A stretch of DNA of 64,000 bases from Oncomelania hupensis (taxonomy: Eukaryota > Mollusca > Gastropoda > Littorinimorpha > Pomatiopsidae): positions 82,886,799-82,950,798 of the forward strand of contig CM072513.1 in the NCBI GenBank assembly GCA_036898135.1, read 5' to 3'. Position numbers and translations under genes: made by a program. Shown piece by piece: positions 10,739-21,887 of the stretch. The notes below the pieces were generated by a model. That model had not been told where the DNA came from, searched no databases, and worked only from the letters and a program-made list of their open reading frames with translations. Each line of letters starts with the position of its first letter. Position 1 is the first letter of the stretch.

Positions 10739-10796
10739 TACAACTCCCACAATGCAGCATTCAGGCATTTCCTGTTTGTGGGCGAGCATGGCGGCG
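10739..10796 (+). promoter_or_regulatory. ZNF143/THAP11-type site plus YY1-like site
   Basis: TACAACTCCCACAATGCA (10739-10756) fits the metazoan Staf/ZNF143-THAP11 consensus TACAANTCCCANNATGCA. CATGGCGGC (10788-10796) fits the YY1 core. The pair, without TATA, is typical of housekeeping promoters. It lies 60-120 bp before an ATG in strong context. Promoter function is inferred. Confidence 0.45.
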
Positions 10797-10857
10797 GTCG
10801 CATGACATGAATATCGAGTGGCTGTCAGTTCCAACCCCAACCAACAAGTTACAGAAG

Positions 10858-10937
10858 ATGGACAAGGCAGGGCAGACAACTCCACCGCCAGTGCAGAGAG
10901 CAAAAGGTCACAGCGCATTCTCAGGGAATGTTGTGAG
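10858..10937 (+). CDS. candidate first coding exon of an unknown gene
   Basis: The ATG has A at -3 and G at +4. It opens the frame MDKAGQTTPPPVQRAKGHSA followed by FSGNVVR. A possible splice donor GAG|GTATTT lies at 10937/10938. An upstream mini-ORF (ATGGCGGCGGTCGCATGA) begins at 10789. The product is proline/threonine-rich at the start and not recognised. No continuing exon was identified, so this rests on the promoter motifs, start context and donor. It could be chance. Confidence 0.3.
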
Positions 10938-11008
10938 GTATTTGTGCTTACATGAGTATTGGCTAACCTGACTGCTGCACTGTGAAATTAATGAAAGTTT
11001 CAGCCCAA

Positions 11009-11302
11009 TCATGCTCGGAAATACGAGGCCAGGGGAAACAACTTTGGCCTGTTGTTTTTTTTCTCCGCATGTTGCACCCAGAGTTGTCTAACGTTAGGCG
11101 GACATTCGTTGCAAACGAACAGTTTCTCGCCTACAATTTCTGCTCTGTCTTCCACCAAACTTTCCGCATCAACTAAAAGGTGGATTTTAGTTGCAATCCT
11201 GGCTAGGTCTGCCAGTTCGGCCTTGCATTGTCCTGCAGCCACCACCTCCCTTTCCCTATGAAAAGCTTGCATGTCGGGGTAGTTTTCGTAGTGTTGTGAC
11301 AC
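11009..11302 (-). CDS. candidate exon or gene remnant, unknown protein
   Basis: The frame continues upstream of 11302 to a stop about seven codons away. The first ATG gives MQAFHREREVVAAGQ. The body includes ELADLARIATKIHLLVDAES and VGEKLFVCNECPPNVRQLWV, ending SYFRA then TGA. Composition is protein-like, mostly helical and charged with few cysteines, and the opposite frame is not. An AG just upstream could be an acceptor. No polyadenylation signal was seen close by and no family is recognised. It could be a terminal exon, a mobile-element remnant or a chance frame. Confidence 0.3.
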   Translation of the reverse strand: MSQHYENYPDMQAFHREREVVAAGQCKAELADLARIATKIHLLVDAESLVEDRAEIVGEKLFVCNECPPNVRQLWVQHAEKKNNRPKLFPLASYFRA

Positions 11303-11432
11303 GAGACGTTCACCCGGATAACTCTAGGTAACTCAAAACAAAACAAAAAGACAAGTTATCTCCCATTTCCGAATAAGTCCTATTAATGAGGGGGTTGGGG
11401 AGGGGTAGGGTCGAAGGGTGGCATAGGAAGCG

Positions 11433-11745
11433 TACTCCTTCGGATGAGAGTATAAACCGAGGTCTAGTCTGTGTCGCATACATTCCATCATAACGGACTT
11501 TAAAGATCCTGACGCTCATGTCCTAGACGGGTGAGTGCCGGTGACAAGAAAACACCCAGCATGCACCTAGGTCCTTCTCCCCCATCCCTGGCTGCCCAGG
11601 ATTGTGCTCAGTTGTCCGGGCGTCAGACCATGCGCCCAAAGGCTGCAGGTGGGCGTCTCGGGCGGCTTGAGTTAGATCCTGTATCGGCCAGCGCCTTGAG
11701 CAGCTCTTGAGCTGGAAAAGCGCTATATAAGAACGATTATATATA
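11433..11745 (+). mobile_element. SINE-A, fullest long-form copy (no tRNA head)
   Basis: Contains the ordered blocks seen in other copies: CTCCTTCGGATGAGAGTATA, ACCGAGGTCTAGTCTGTGTC, GGACTTTAAAGATCCTGACG, CTAGACGGGTGAGTGCCGGT, CAGTTGTCCGGGCGTC, GGCTTGAGTTAGATCCTGTA. The tail is CCAGCGCCTTGAGCAGCTCT...GCGCTATATAAGAACGATT. It serves here as the reference for the other SINE-A fragments. Confidence 0.85.
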
Positions 11746-11936
11746 ATAATGAACGTCTTACGCAATGAAACGCCTATACGCTTATGTGTCCGGGGACGTT
11801 AATCTATAAAACTAAACTAAACTAATGAAACGCCCCCGTTCGGCGCAGCCTTGAATTCCCTGGTCCCTGTACGCCCGCGTCATGTTGGGTGTGTGCCTTT
11901 ACCACACAGACACAAACGGAGGGAAGATGGATATAA

Positions 11937-11939
<3 letters not shown>

Positions 11940-12001
<62 letters not shown>
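11940..12001. repeat. (GA)n microsatellite
   Basis: Pure GA run. Confidence 0.97.
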
Positions 12002-12004
<3 letters not shown>

Positions 12005-14324
12005 CTTGCAGAACAGGAGGGTGTGGGCTGGCTGGGGGTTGGGGAGGGGTAGGGTCGAAGGGTGGCATAGGAAGCGTACTCACACAAATATGTACGCTCA
12101 CTCATTCCATTTTATTGAATCCATACATGTGCAATTAGAGGAAACATTCCTGTGTAATAGTTCACAAATGGAAAACCCACTGAAACATCATTCCTCCCCT
12201 CCCCTCCCCCCTCCCCCCGATATCTTTACTTACTATTCCATTAGCCTCTTCTGTCTGTAGTTTGGTTAGCATACCACTAATAATGGTCTGCAGTGCTTAG
12301 GCTATTTACCAGTTAGTTTCTCATTTAACGGTATTCTCAAGTTGATTTCACTATCAATGCTCCACATCCTGCAGATCAGCCACCCAGCTGTGAGACTTAT
12401 TTATTTATTTATTTTATCAGTTTATGGTCCCCTCTCTTCCCGTTAAGGATTTTCAGAGAGGAGACCTTAGCTGTGAGACGTGAAGTGGGCGTTGAATATT
12501 GCTTGGTTGTGGTTCACAGATATACCATATTAAAACACTACTCCATCAAACTAGCTTTCACAACAGAAGACAGACTGTTGTCTGGCACTGCTTATTTCGA
12601 TGCTTCAAATAACCTTTATTCATATTTACTGCAGCCTGAATAGCGCAGCTGGTATTGCGTCGCGCTTTTTGTTCTCGCGTTAAGCTGGTTATGTGCACTG
12701 GACGGGCGTCTTACAGCTGCAATCAGTGTGGTAGTGTTTTTAGAGTATACAAGGTGAGGTTACGTTTAAGTTAAAAGTCAAGAAGATTAAAATTTAAAAA
12801 AAAAAACGAAAACAAAAACGAAAAAAAGCCATTGTTGGTGGTAGTAATGTTTCTGTTAATTTTGCCTTGTCGGCCGTTGAATTACTTTGTCAGAATTTCT
12901 GTGGGAAAAATGTCCCTACGTCACATGCACCCACATGGGTAACAAAGACGATACCCCTCCCCCTTCAGCTCTACCCCCACTTCTGCCTTTCTGCTTCGTT
13001 ACGTGGGTGGTTGATTTCAAAGAGCTGCTGTCATGGCTAATCGGTTGTTAAGGTGGCGGAATTCTATGCAGAAGAAAAACTATTTTAACGTCAAATAAAC
13101 TAAACTGCGTGTGGACATGACAAGCGCTTTCTTTATTTGACTGCAAGGTGTGAGGGTGGCAAAAACAGATACAGACACATTCTCTTATCCGATACCCGCT
13201 AGGAGATGCAGCTATTGAGTGTGCAGTTTTTATTTTATAAGTGACGAAAGGAAGCGTCAAACATGACGTCACGATATAGTAGGTTTAGGGGAGTGGGGTG
13301 GGAGGTAATAAAGCGTGAAATAAATGTTTGGCATTGTTTGCTGTTACCAGTGGTTGCTGACAGGGAATGTCAAACAAAACGACAGCATCTATTCATAATT
13401 CAATTCAAAAGTTCTGACAAAACCCACATTTAAATCTACTGACAAAACTTTTTTTTTTTTTAAGACGTAAAAAGGTGTCCAGAATCGCGGGAAAATGACA
13501 TGCTTGCTAATGGAACAATAAGCTGTTTCGCGATGTAAAGTTTCAGTTAAAGTTTAAATCAAATTTTGCAAAATAAAATTGTAAGGTCACATTTTTAAGG
13601 TGGTTCAACAACACATTATTGCTTTAAAAAAAATTCATTCGCTCTTTGGTAGCTAACCTATGAACTCAGATTTGTATGATTAGAAATAAAGCCATAGCAA
13701 GCTGCCTACTGGCGCGATACACTGGTTGACGTCGACAGTTACCAGTGTGAGGCTGACTAAGAACAATCTTAATTCCGAAGAAGATGGATATTATATTATG
13801 ACCCTGCTGACGAATCTAAAGGTAACGCCATTTTGACCATTTAAAACCTTAAATGAGGTTTCTTTTTTTTTTTAAATGGCTAAAAGCGTGACGTCAAAAC
13901 GACAGTCAAAGGTCAACCAAAAGAGAATGCTATTTATCTAACTGTTGTCTTTATAGTTTGGACAATACAGTGCCTTTTAAAATTTAAAAATCCTTTTAAA
14001 ATTCTAGTTTTTTTAAATTTCTAAAAAAAATGTTGAATAATTAACGCAAACTATCCATTTAAGGGTATTTTGGCGATCTTTTCATGACCTTTCAAATGAA
14101 TGTCATTTTAGGAAGCTGTATGGATCTACCTTGTGAGCTAGCATTGCTGTAGGCTTTTCTGCAATAGGAAATCTTACAAGATGTTATCAAGGAACTCCAG
14201 CGCCGTCTCTGTAGGCCAAACACCTACTGTTTGTGTAGCAGACACACTTCTTGTCTCCCTTGTTCAACTGGCCAGCACGATCTATCAAACATTGTTCAAA
14301 ACTACTTACACAGCCAGCCTAGCT
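12002..14324. other. 2.3 kb without a recognised feature
   Basis: AT-rich sequence with several A or T homopolymers (near 12797, 13448 and 13864). A weak tRNA-like segment near 12645 (TAGCGCAGCTGGTATTGCG) has no B box. No coding frame convinced. Confidence 0.4.
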
Positions 14325-14918
14325 TTTACAAATAGGCTTGGCAATTAATTCTCTTGAAAACAAAATAAATAGGCTTGGCAATTAACTCTCTTGAAAACAA
14401 ACCAAATAGGCTTGGCAATTAACTCTCTTGAAAACAAACCAAATAGGCTTGGCAATTAATTCTCTTGAAAACAAACCAAATAGGCTTGGCAATTAACTCT
14501 CTTGAAAACAAACCAAATAGGCTTGGTAATTAACTCTCTTGAAAACAAACCAAATAGGCTTGGCAATTAACTCTCTTGAAAACAAACCAAATAGGCTTGG
14601 CAATTAACTCTCTTGAAAACAAACCAAATAGGCTTGGCAATTAACTCTCTTGAAAACAAACCAAATAGGCTTGGCAATTAACTCTCTTGAAAACAAACCA
14701 AATAGGCTTGGCAATTAACTGTCTTGAAAACAAACCAAATAGGCTTGGCAATTAACTGTCTTGAAAACAAACCAAATAGGCTTGGCAATTAACTGTCTTG
14801 AAAACAAACCAAATAGGCTTGGCAATTAACTCTCTTGAAAACAAACCAAATAGGCTTGGCAATTAACTCTCTTGAAAACAAACCAAATAGGCTTGGCAAT
14901 TAACTCTCTTGAAAACAA
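14325..14918. repeat. 37-bp minisatellite, about 16 copies
   Basis: Unit contains AATAGGCTTGGCAATTAACT followed by CTCTTGAAAACAAACCA. Copies are almost identical. Three neighbouring units share a C-to-G change (CTGTCTTG), suggesting block duplication. A short (CAA)n run follows. Confidence 0.97.
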
Positions 14919-14933
14919 CAACAACAACAACAA

Positions 14934-15480
14934 GTTTCATTCTCATTTCTGTTGCCAGCCAGCCAAATTTTGGATTTTTTTTTCACAGGAAGATGTTTCC
15001 CCTCCCTCCCCTCCTCCCCCCGAGGACTTCATTTAGGCATCTTCTTATGCTTTAGAAAATCAGTCAAAAGCCCAGCTGATACAGTGACACAGCGAAATGG
15101 CCTCTTGTATCGATGGCACAAAACCACCATTGTAAAGCAACGGCAAAAGAGAAAGGGAGATACATCTTTTCTATTATTTTTGTGTTCTCCGGAGGATAGC
15201 ATTACGTTTGAGACGCTCATTTTGATGTCAAGTGGTTGTTGTGTTCAGGCACGAGGCGTGTGATATTAGTGTTTACTTACCTTTGATCTATGCCCTTGGT
15301 CAAGTGGTTGTTGTGATGAGGCACAAGGCGTGTCATATTAGTGTCTACTTAACTTTGAGGCGCCTGGTGTAATTTTTTTTCCCCCGTCGGTCAATATATT
15401 GTGATTATTTGATCGAATCTTCAAGATGATTATAGAAAGTTCATGACGTAAGAGAGTGCGTAACTCCGGTGATGAGTGTT
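14934..15480. other. no gene; one imperfect duplication
   Basis: CAAGTGGTTGTTGTG followed by a GAGGCAC-AGGCGTGT segment occurs twice (about 15229 and 15301). Nothing else recognised. Confidence 0.45.
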
Positions 15481-15483
15481 ATT

Positions 15484-15575
15484 TTGATTGGCTGATTATG
15501 TCATTCTGGAACGTTCCGCGTTTTTCTAGTTTGTTAATAGACTCTTATAAGTAGCGCGCAGTCTGCTTGTTGGGG
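15484..15575 (+). promoter_or_regulatory. inverted CCAAT, perfect heat-shock element and TATA in promoter order
   Basis: GATTGGCTGA (inverted CCAAT) lies near 15486. TTCTGGAACGTTC (15504-15516) matches the TTCnnGAAnnTTC heat-shock element exactly. CTTATAAGTAG with TATAA is near 15546. The order and spacing suit a pol II promoter starting near 15575. The first downstream ATG is followed at once by a stop, and TGTAACA occurs near 15750. This may therefore be a solo LTR of a retroelement rather than a heat-shock gene. Neither LTR edge could be proved. Confidence 0.4.
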
Positions 15576-15987
15576 TAGTGTGTTTTGGAAAGAGACTTTG
15601 TATGTAGTTGTTATCTCTGTTCGCTGACTAAAGTTGGAAAACCTCACAACGACGATTCCTGCCTTGTTGCTGAGTGAACGGTTTGTGTGGAGAACGAATT
15701 GGAGTTACACAACATTCAAGCGTCGGGGCTGGATCCACCATTGCCGTGTAACAGATATCATGTAATAAGGATTACAATAAGTTCTCGGGTTACGCCGGTC
15801 TCGATTTACGTTTTTTCGTGGTTACCACGCTCCTCCCCATAAAAATATAATTAATAATATTACGCGTCTTTCCGTCTTACGCAGTTTAGCGTCTTAAGCG
15901 ACGTAAACAAACGGGAGCTAGTTTCTGGCGAGCGGCGGAAGAATACGCTTTATTGTGGTTATGCGGCGGGGAAGACGGTGTACCACT

Positions 15988-16027
15988 CTTTAAGCATAGA
16001 CCATAATATACTGGTCTATGCTTTAAG
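15988..16027. other. stem-loop with 16-bp arms
   Basis: CTTTAAGCATAGACCA (15988-16003) pairs with TGGTCTATGCTTTAAG (16012-16027) with one mismatch and an 8-base loop. Confidence 0.85.
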
Positions 16028-16112
16028 TTTCGGGTGTCTTACTTTAGCCGGGCGCCTTTGCGCATGCGCCAGGGCAAGTCGGGTCGGCTTTTTCACGATG
16101 TTCTTAGGCGTC

Positions 16113-16152
16113 GTAACCCTAACCCTAAATCCTAACCCTAACCCTAACCCTA
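16113..16152. repeat. interstitial telomeric tract (CCCTAA)n
   Basis: About six CCCTAA units with one variant (AAATCCTAA). The TTAGGG-type repeat is the ancestral metazoan telomere sequence. It is too short for a chromosome end. Confidence 0.9.
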
Positions 16153-17300
16153 ATACTTACTTAGACTACGATATCACTGTGCGCATGCATCGAATTTTGT
16201 AATGCGTCGACCAATCAGAATGCTTCCAGTCGCTCTTAGCCCAAATGAGATACTAGGAACTTTGACGATGTCACACCGCATCGCTTCCTACGCTGGTGTC
16301 GCTTCATACGCACAGTACAGGTATTTTTCTTTATGTTCCGACTTACGATGAAATCGGGTTACGACGCGTCCAACGAACGGATCAACGTCGTAACTCGAGG
16401 ACCTCCTGAATATCAAGGACGCTAACACCAACTTCCAGTCCACTACCACGTGTGTTCTGCACCAACATGTTGTCAATCTTACAATGAGTAGGGCTTTCTT
16501 ATCTACTTTGCATCATTCTTTTTCTGTCTGTATAGTGCACATTTGTCCAAGATTCATCATTTGTTTTGGCTCCATTCTAGTTGAAGTTTTAACTTTACTT
16601 AAATCTATTGCGGCCATAAAGTTAGCCAAGCTTACAAGATAAAGACAAAATATAAGATATCGCTCATAATGTCACCTACGTCTACAATGGGGAAGGGAGA
16701 CAATCCTAGATAGTCTTCTTGGAGAGGTCCAAAAGAAACATGGCGATCTTATTCCCTCAAGGAACGTTATGATAAAATAAACATCCGCTGTTTGATAGGA
16801 GAAAGTACAGGAAGTCAGCGTTTTGACAGAAACTGAATCCACCGTTTGTAGCCCTTGTTTATTTTCTCCCCTTTTCTTACAATCCATCCTTGTTGTCCTG
16901 GCCGCCAGAGAGGGTGTCAGAAATGTTTATCTTTATCCGCCATCAAAACACGCAGACGGCAGCGCCTCCATTTTGACAGCTCTGCGCTAAATAGCTTTCG
17001 GTAAGTTTCGTACAGCCGTGATTTTTGTTGCAGCTTTGTTTGTTTCGTTTCAAGTAGGTTTGTTTGTGATATAGGCTCCAATACTAAGAGTTGCATAGTG
17101 ATGCTATTTTATTTTTTTTTAATCGTTAGTTTTGTATACTATCTCTGTTGATAGTTTGTTTTCACACAGGCTCTGAAGTCTTTTCTTTCGTCTTTGTAAA
17201 CTCGTAGACCTCCTACATACGTATGTAGTATACAAGGCCTAGCACTCACCAGCTTCCGTTTCAGTGACTGACCCCCGAAACATGCTTTTTATATTTTATT
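16153..17300. other. no confident gene; YY1-like site before a splice-donor-like site
   Basis: CCATTTTG (16968-16975), a YY1-type core, is followed by TTTCG|GTAAGT with the donor at 17001. The pair might mark a non-coding first exon. No coding frame follows. Confidence 0.3.
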
Positions 17301-17310
17301 GTATTCACTT

Positions 17311-17755
17311 GAAACTCAAACGGAGGGTGCCGACGAATCACAAACACTCACAGCAACACATTCGAATCACCTCAAACGAAATCAGTTCTAAATTCACTGC
17401 AAATATGTTCCAAAACGAAGTCACAAAAGCTGGTCCGACACAACGTCGCTAGTCGCTCCGGATACATTCCAAATTATCTTGCGTGCCCTCTCATTGGTCG
17501 CTTATTAATACACCCTATTTGACCTAAGGAAGGGCGGACTACTCTTGCGACATCAACAAATGACCGTTGGCGACCAATGACAGCGGGTATGCTTCCAGTT
17601 CGACAAGCGGCGTTGTGTCAAAAGTCGAAACAGCTTTTGTGACTGCGTTTTGGAACAAATTCGCAATAAATTTGGAGCTGAATTTGTTTGAAATGATATG
17701 AATGTGTTGCTAGGAGTGTTTGTGATTCGTCGGCACCTTCCGTTTGAGTTTGAAA
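17311..17755. mobile_element. foldback palindrome (MITE-like), arms of about 190 bp
   Basis: The arm 17311-17501 is the diverged reverse complement of 17569-17755. Paired landmarks include GTGCCGACGAATCACAAACA, GTTCCAAAACG, GTCACAAAAGCTG, ACACAACG and TCATTGGTCGC. Identity is roughly 75-80% by eye, with an indel near the centre and a loop of about 67 bp. No coding frame for a transposase was seen. Target duplications were not identified. Confidence 0.7.
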
Positions 17756-17783
17756 TGGACACAAAAGGTAGGAAAGGCGACTT

Positions 17784-18530
17784 TTGGATGACATTGATGG
17801 ATTGGCTGGGGAGAAACAAGAACTTAAACAGCTGGTACAGAGGCTTGACACCACCTCCAGAGCATTTAGAATGAAAATAAGTGCAGAGAAGACCAAAATG
17901 ATGATAACATCACCAATGGCTTCCACACGGACATCAAAGTCAAGGCCAAATCCTCAACATAGTGCATAACTTCAAACATTTAGAAGCCATTGTATCAGAC
18001 AATGGGTCCCGGCAGGAAGTCCTGTGCAGGATAGCACAAACAACTGTTGCCCTGACAAGGTTGAAGCCCATTTGAAAAGACAGGACCATTCCAAGGTAAG
18101 GCTGTAGCGCTCTCTTGGCATATCCATCTTCCTAAATGCTTGCGAAACATGGACCCTCACAGCACACCTACAACGAAGAATACAAATACCCAGCACATCA
18201 CCAACGACGAAGTCCGACAGACCATCATACACGTCATCGGACAACACGATGACCTACTCACAGTGGTGAAGAAACGAAAACTAAGATGGTATGGGCACGT
18301 CACCAGAGCTTCAGGCCTTGCAAAGATCATCCTGCAAGGCACGGTGCAAGGAGGCGGAAGAAGAGGGAAACCGAAAAAGAGGTTGGATGACAACATTCGA
18401 GAATGGACTGGCTTGACGCTGAGCGAAGCCATGAGGATTGCTGAGAACAGAAAAAGATGGAGTACGCTGGTTAAACCATCATCTGTGGTGCCCCAACGAC
18501 TTTTCAAGGAACGGGATAGGATAGGATAGG
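17784..18530 (+). mobile_element. LINE-A copy 3, 5'-truncated
   Basis: Starts inside reverse transcriptase motif C (DDIDGLAGEKQELKQ) and continues RLDTTSRAFRMKISAEKTKM. It then breaks frame near 17965 and again near 18170. The C-terminal frame resumes with NDEVRQTIIHVIGQHDDLLT, KRKLRWYGHVTRASGLAKII and GGGRRGKPKKRLDDNIREWT, and ends near FKERDRIG. The tail is GGATAGGATAGG. Truncation and frameshifts make it inactive. Confidence 0.85.
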
Positions 18531-18671
18531 TATTACAACATTGTGTACGTATTTTATTTCTTCCGTAATTGGCATCCAAGACACGGTGATACATAACAAC
18601 TACAACAGAATGTTGTGCAAGCGTTTTTCCTCATTGAAAGTAAAAGTACGGAATGTCAGGCGCTTACTGTC

Positions 18672-19050
18672 GACACGCTGATAGGTATTTCACAGTCTCT
18701 GTGTCGTAATGCACTGTCAACACGCTGATGTGTATTTCACAGTCTCTGTGTCGTAATGCACTGTCAACACGCTGATGTGTATTTCACAGTCTCTGTGTCG
18801 TAATGCACTGTCAACACGCTGATGTGTATTTCACAGTCTCTGTATCGTAATGCAATGCCAAAACGTTGATGTGTATTTAACAGTCTCTGTATCGTAATCC
18901 ACGAACTGTCAAAACGCTGATATGTATTTCACAGTATTTTTTTTTTCGTAATGCACTAACTTTCAAAATACTGATGTGTATTTCAGTCTGTGTATCGTAA
19001 TGCCCTGTCAACACGCTGATGTGTATTTAACAGTTTTTGTATGGTAATGC
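18672..19050. repeat. 47-54-bp degenerate minisatellite
   Basis: Seven or so copies of a unit with ACGCTGATGTGTATTTCACA followed by GTCTCTGTGTCGTAATGCAC. The first copies are nearly identical; later ones drift and carry indels. Confidence 0.93.
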
Positions 19051-19329
19051 ACTAACTCACCGACATCAGCAAGAAGGAGATTACTTCAGACATGCATCGA
19101 ATGCCTGTGACGCAATGAGGTCATCTTTATATACACAGTGTTTGAACTTTCTCACAGGAAAACCACACAGCAAGCGTCCACTACACTCATGTATATTAGA
19201 CGTCACTGTGGGGTCAGACGGGTGTGCCCCAAGATCTATGTTCACTTAAGGCTTTTCAACTCTTTGTTCTCCCAGATCTATTATCTCCCACAATCTGTAC
19301 CTATTATAATGTTTAATTGGTACAAAGAG

Positions 19330-19850
19330 CTGGGGAACATAAAGACCTAGGGAACATAAAGACCTGAATGAACATATTGACTTGGGAATCTAAGTGAATA
19401 TAAAGACCTAAAGGGACATATAGATCTAATGAAATATAGACCTGAGAGAATATAGACCTAAGAGAATATATAGACCTAATGGAACATATAGACCTAAGGT
19501 AATGTGAACCTGATGGAATATAGAACTAAAGGAACATATAGACCTAAGAGAACACATAGACCTAAGGAAAATATAAATTTAAGGGAACGTATAGAACTTT
19601 GGGAACATATAGACCAGGGAAACATATAGACCTGAGGGAACATATAGACCTAAAGGAAGATATTGACCTAAGGGAATATAGACAGGTAATATAGACTTGA
19701 GGAAACATTTAGTCCTAAAGGAACATATAGACCTAATGAAATGTAGACCAGACGGAATATAAAGCTGAATGAAGTAACATAGACCGGAGGGAACATATTG
19801 ACCTGAGGGAACATAAAGACTTAAGGAACATATAGACATGGCGAATATAA
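19330..19850. repeat. 17-20-bp degenerate repeat (GGAACATATAGACCTAA)
   Basis: About 28 imperfect copies of a short unit such as GGAACATATAGACCTAAG, with much variation in length. Confidence 0.9.
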
Positions 19851-19851
19851 C

Positions 19852-19962
19852 CGAGGTCTAGTCTGTGTCGCATGCACTCCATCATAACGGACTTTAAAGA
19901 TCCTGACGCTCATGTCCTAGACGGGTGAGTGCCGGTAACAAGAATATACCCAGCATTTGGCT
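19852..19962 (+). mobile_element. SINE-A fragment (front half)
   Basis: Begins ACCGAGGTCTAGTCTGTGTC and runs through CTAGACGGGTGAGTGCCGGT to CCCAGCATTTGG. The 3' tail is missing. Confidence 0.8.
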
Positions 19963-20570
19963 GCAGAGTCCTCAATAAGCTGAGGGTGGCAGCCCCCAAC
20001 AAAAGAAGAAGAAGAAGAATATAGACCTGGGAATAATTGACATGCTCTGTTACTGTGCAAGGTCAGCACTTGACGTCCTTCTCCTCCCCTTGTTTTATTT
20101 CTCCGCCGTCTTGTTCATTGTGAAGATCCTTAAACTTTACGTCCGCTGTGGATTGATGGGATTTGCGTTTCAGTACAAATGAGCAAATCTGCAGCTAAGC
20201 TGACAGAGGTTGAAGGTCGTCTTGTTTCTCATGGTCGTCCTTAACACTAGAAATTAATTGAATCAGCAAGGATGAGATTATATGCCTGGTTACACAGCCA
20301 TAGCTGTAGTATTAGTATGGTTCATATACTTCAGAGGGTCTTTAACGGATGATGGATTTTTTTATTTACTGCACTTTTATCTAAATGTGCAGGGAAAGCA
20401 CTTTATGCAAGTGACATAAAATTATGAGCTATTATTATGAATTTACGTTGTTGGTCATGCATGAAGACACGGTCAAAACATGTGCACAGTAAATGGTATT
20501 GAATGGTTTCGTTTAGTTTTTTTTATATCCAGATTTATCTGGACATACTTTAAAATAGTTGGGGGAAATG
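19963..20570. other. no recognised feature
   Basis: Nothing recognised apart from a short GAA run near 20005. Confidence 0.45.
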
Positions 20571-20574
20571 GGAA

Positions 20575-21655
20575 CGCTCCAACTGTTGGTCTGTCCGTTC
20601 GTCGGTCATTCGGGCTTCATACATCACGAACCACTGAACGGATTTAGACAAGACTTTATAGGAACATTACCTAGGTTAGTGACCACACTTCATAGGAACA
20701 TTACCTAGGTTAGTGACCACACTTCATAGGAACATTACCTAGGTTAGTGACCACACTTCATAGGAACATTACCTAGGTTAGTGACCACACTTCATAGGAA
20801 CATTACCTAGGTTAGTGACCACACTTCATAGGAACATTACCTAGGTTAGTGACCACACTTCATAGGAACATTACCTAGGTTAATGACCACACTTCATAGG
20901 AACATTACCTCGGTTAGTGACCACACTTCATAGGAACATTACCTAGGTTAGTGACCACACTTCATAGGAACATTACCTCGGTTAATGACCACACTTCATA
21001 GGAACATGACCTAGGTTAGTGACCACACTTCATAGGAACATTACCTAGGTTAGTGACCACACTTCATAGGAACATTACCTAGGTTAGTGACCACACTTCA
21101 TAGGAACATTACCTAGGTTAGTGACCACACTTCATAGGAACATTACCTAGGTTAATGACCACACTTCATAGGAACATTACCTCGGTTAATGACCACACTT
21201 CATAGGAACATGACCTAGGTTAGTGACCACACTTCATAGGAACATGACCTAGGTTAGTGACCACACTTCATAGGAACATGACCTAGGTTAGTGACCACAC
21301 TTCATAGGAACATTACCTAGGTTAGTGACCAAACTTCATAGGAACATGACCTAAGTTAGTGACCACACTTCATAGGAACATGACCTAGGTTAGTGACCAA
21401 ACTTCATAGGAACATGACCTAGGTTAGTGACCACACTTCATAGGAACATGACCTAGGTTAGTGACCACACTTCATAGGAACATGACCTAGGTTAGTGACC
21501 AAACTTCATAGGAACATGACCTAGGTTAGTGACCACACTTCATAGAAACATTCCCTAGGTTAGTGACCACACTTCATAGAAACATTACCTAGGTTAGTGG
21601 CCTGCCTCTCATGCCATCATATTTACTCTACCAAAAGTCAATGTCTCTGGAGTCA
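20575..21655 (+). repeat. DRX dispersed repeat copy 1, expanded internally
   Basis: The left edge (GTCTGTCCGTTCGTCGGTC, ACTGAACGGATTTAGACAAG) and right edge (GCCTGCCTCTCATGCCATCA, CTCTGGAGTCAT) match the DRX copies near 45.1, 47 and 54.2 kb. The 34-bp array at 20662-21598 replaces what is a single segment in those copies. Confidence 0.8.
20662..21598. repeat. 34-bp minisatellite, about 27 copies
   Basis: Unit contains ACTTCATAGGAACATTACCT followed by AGGTTAGTGACCAC. Variants (CCTCGG, GTTAATG, ACATGACC) recur in blocks at about 20880-21010 and 21150-21220, showing multi-unit duplication. Confidence 0.97.
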
Positions 21656-21656
21656 T

Positions 21657-21810
<154 letters not shown>

Positions 21811-21887
21811 TTTGTTGTGTTGGGATACAGGTATTTCAAATCACGGGCCATCCTTATTTAAGAGTCCGGTTGCCGGTCCTCCAATAG

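Noticed and set aside
14325..14918. CRISPR-like regular 37-bp repeats
   Set aside because: There are no distinct spacers; it is a head-to-tail minisatellite in eukaryotic DNA.
16113..16152. True telomere or chromosome end
   Set aside because: Only about 40 bp, imperfect, and with unrelated sequence on both sides.
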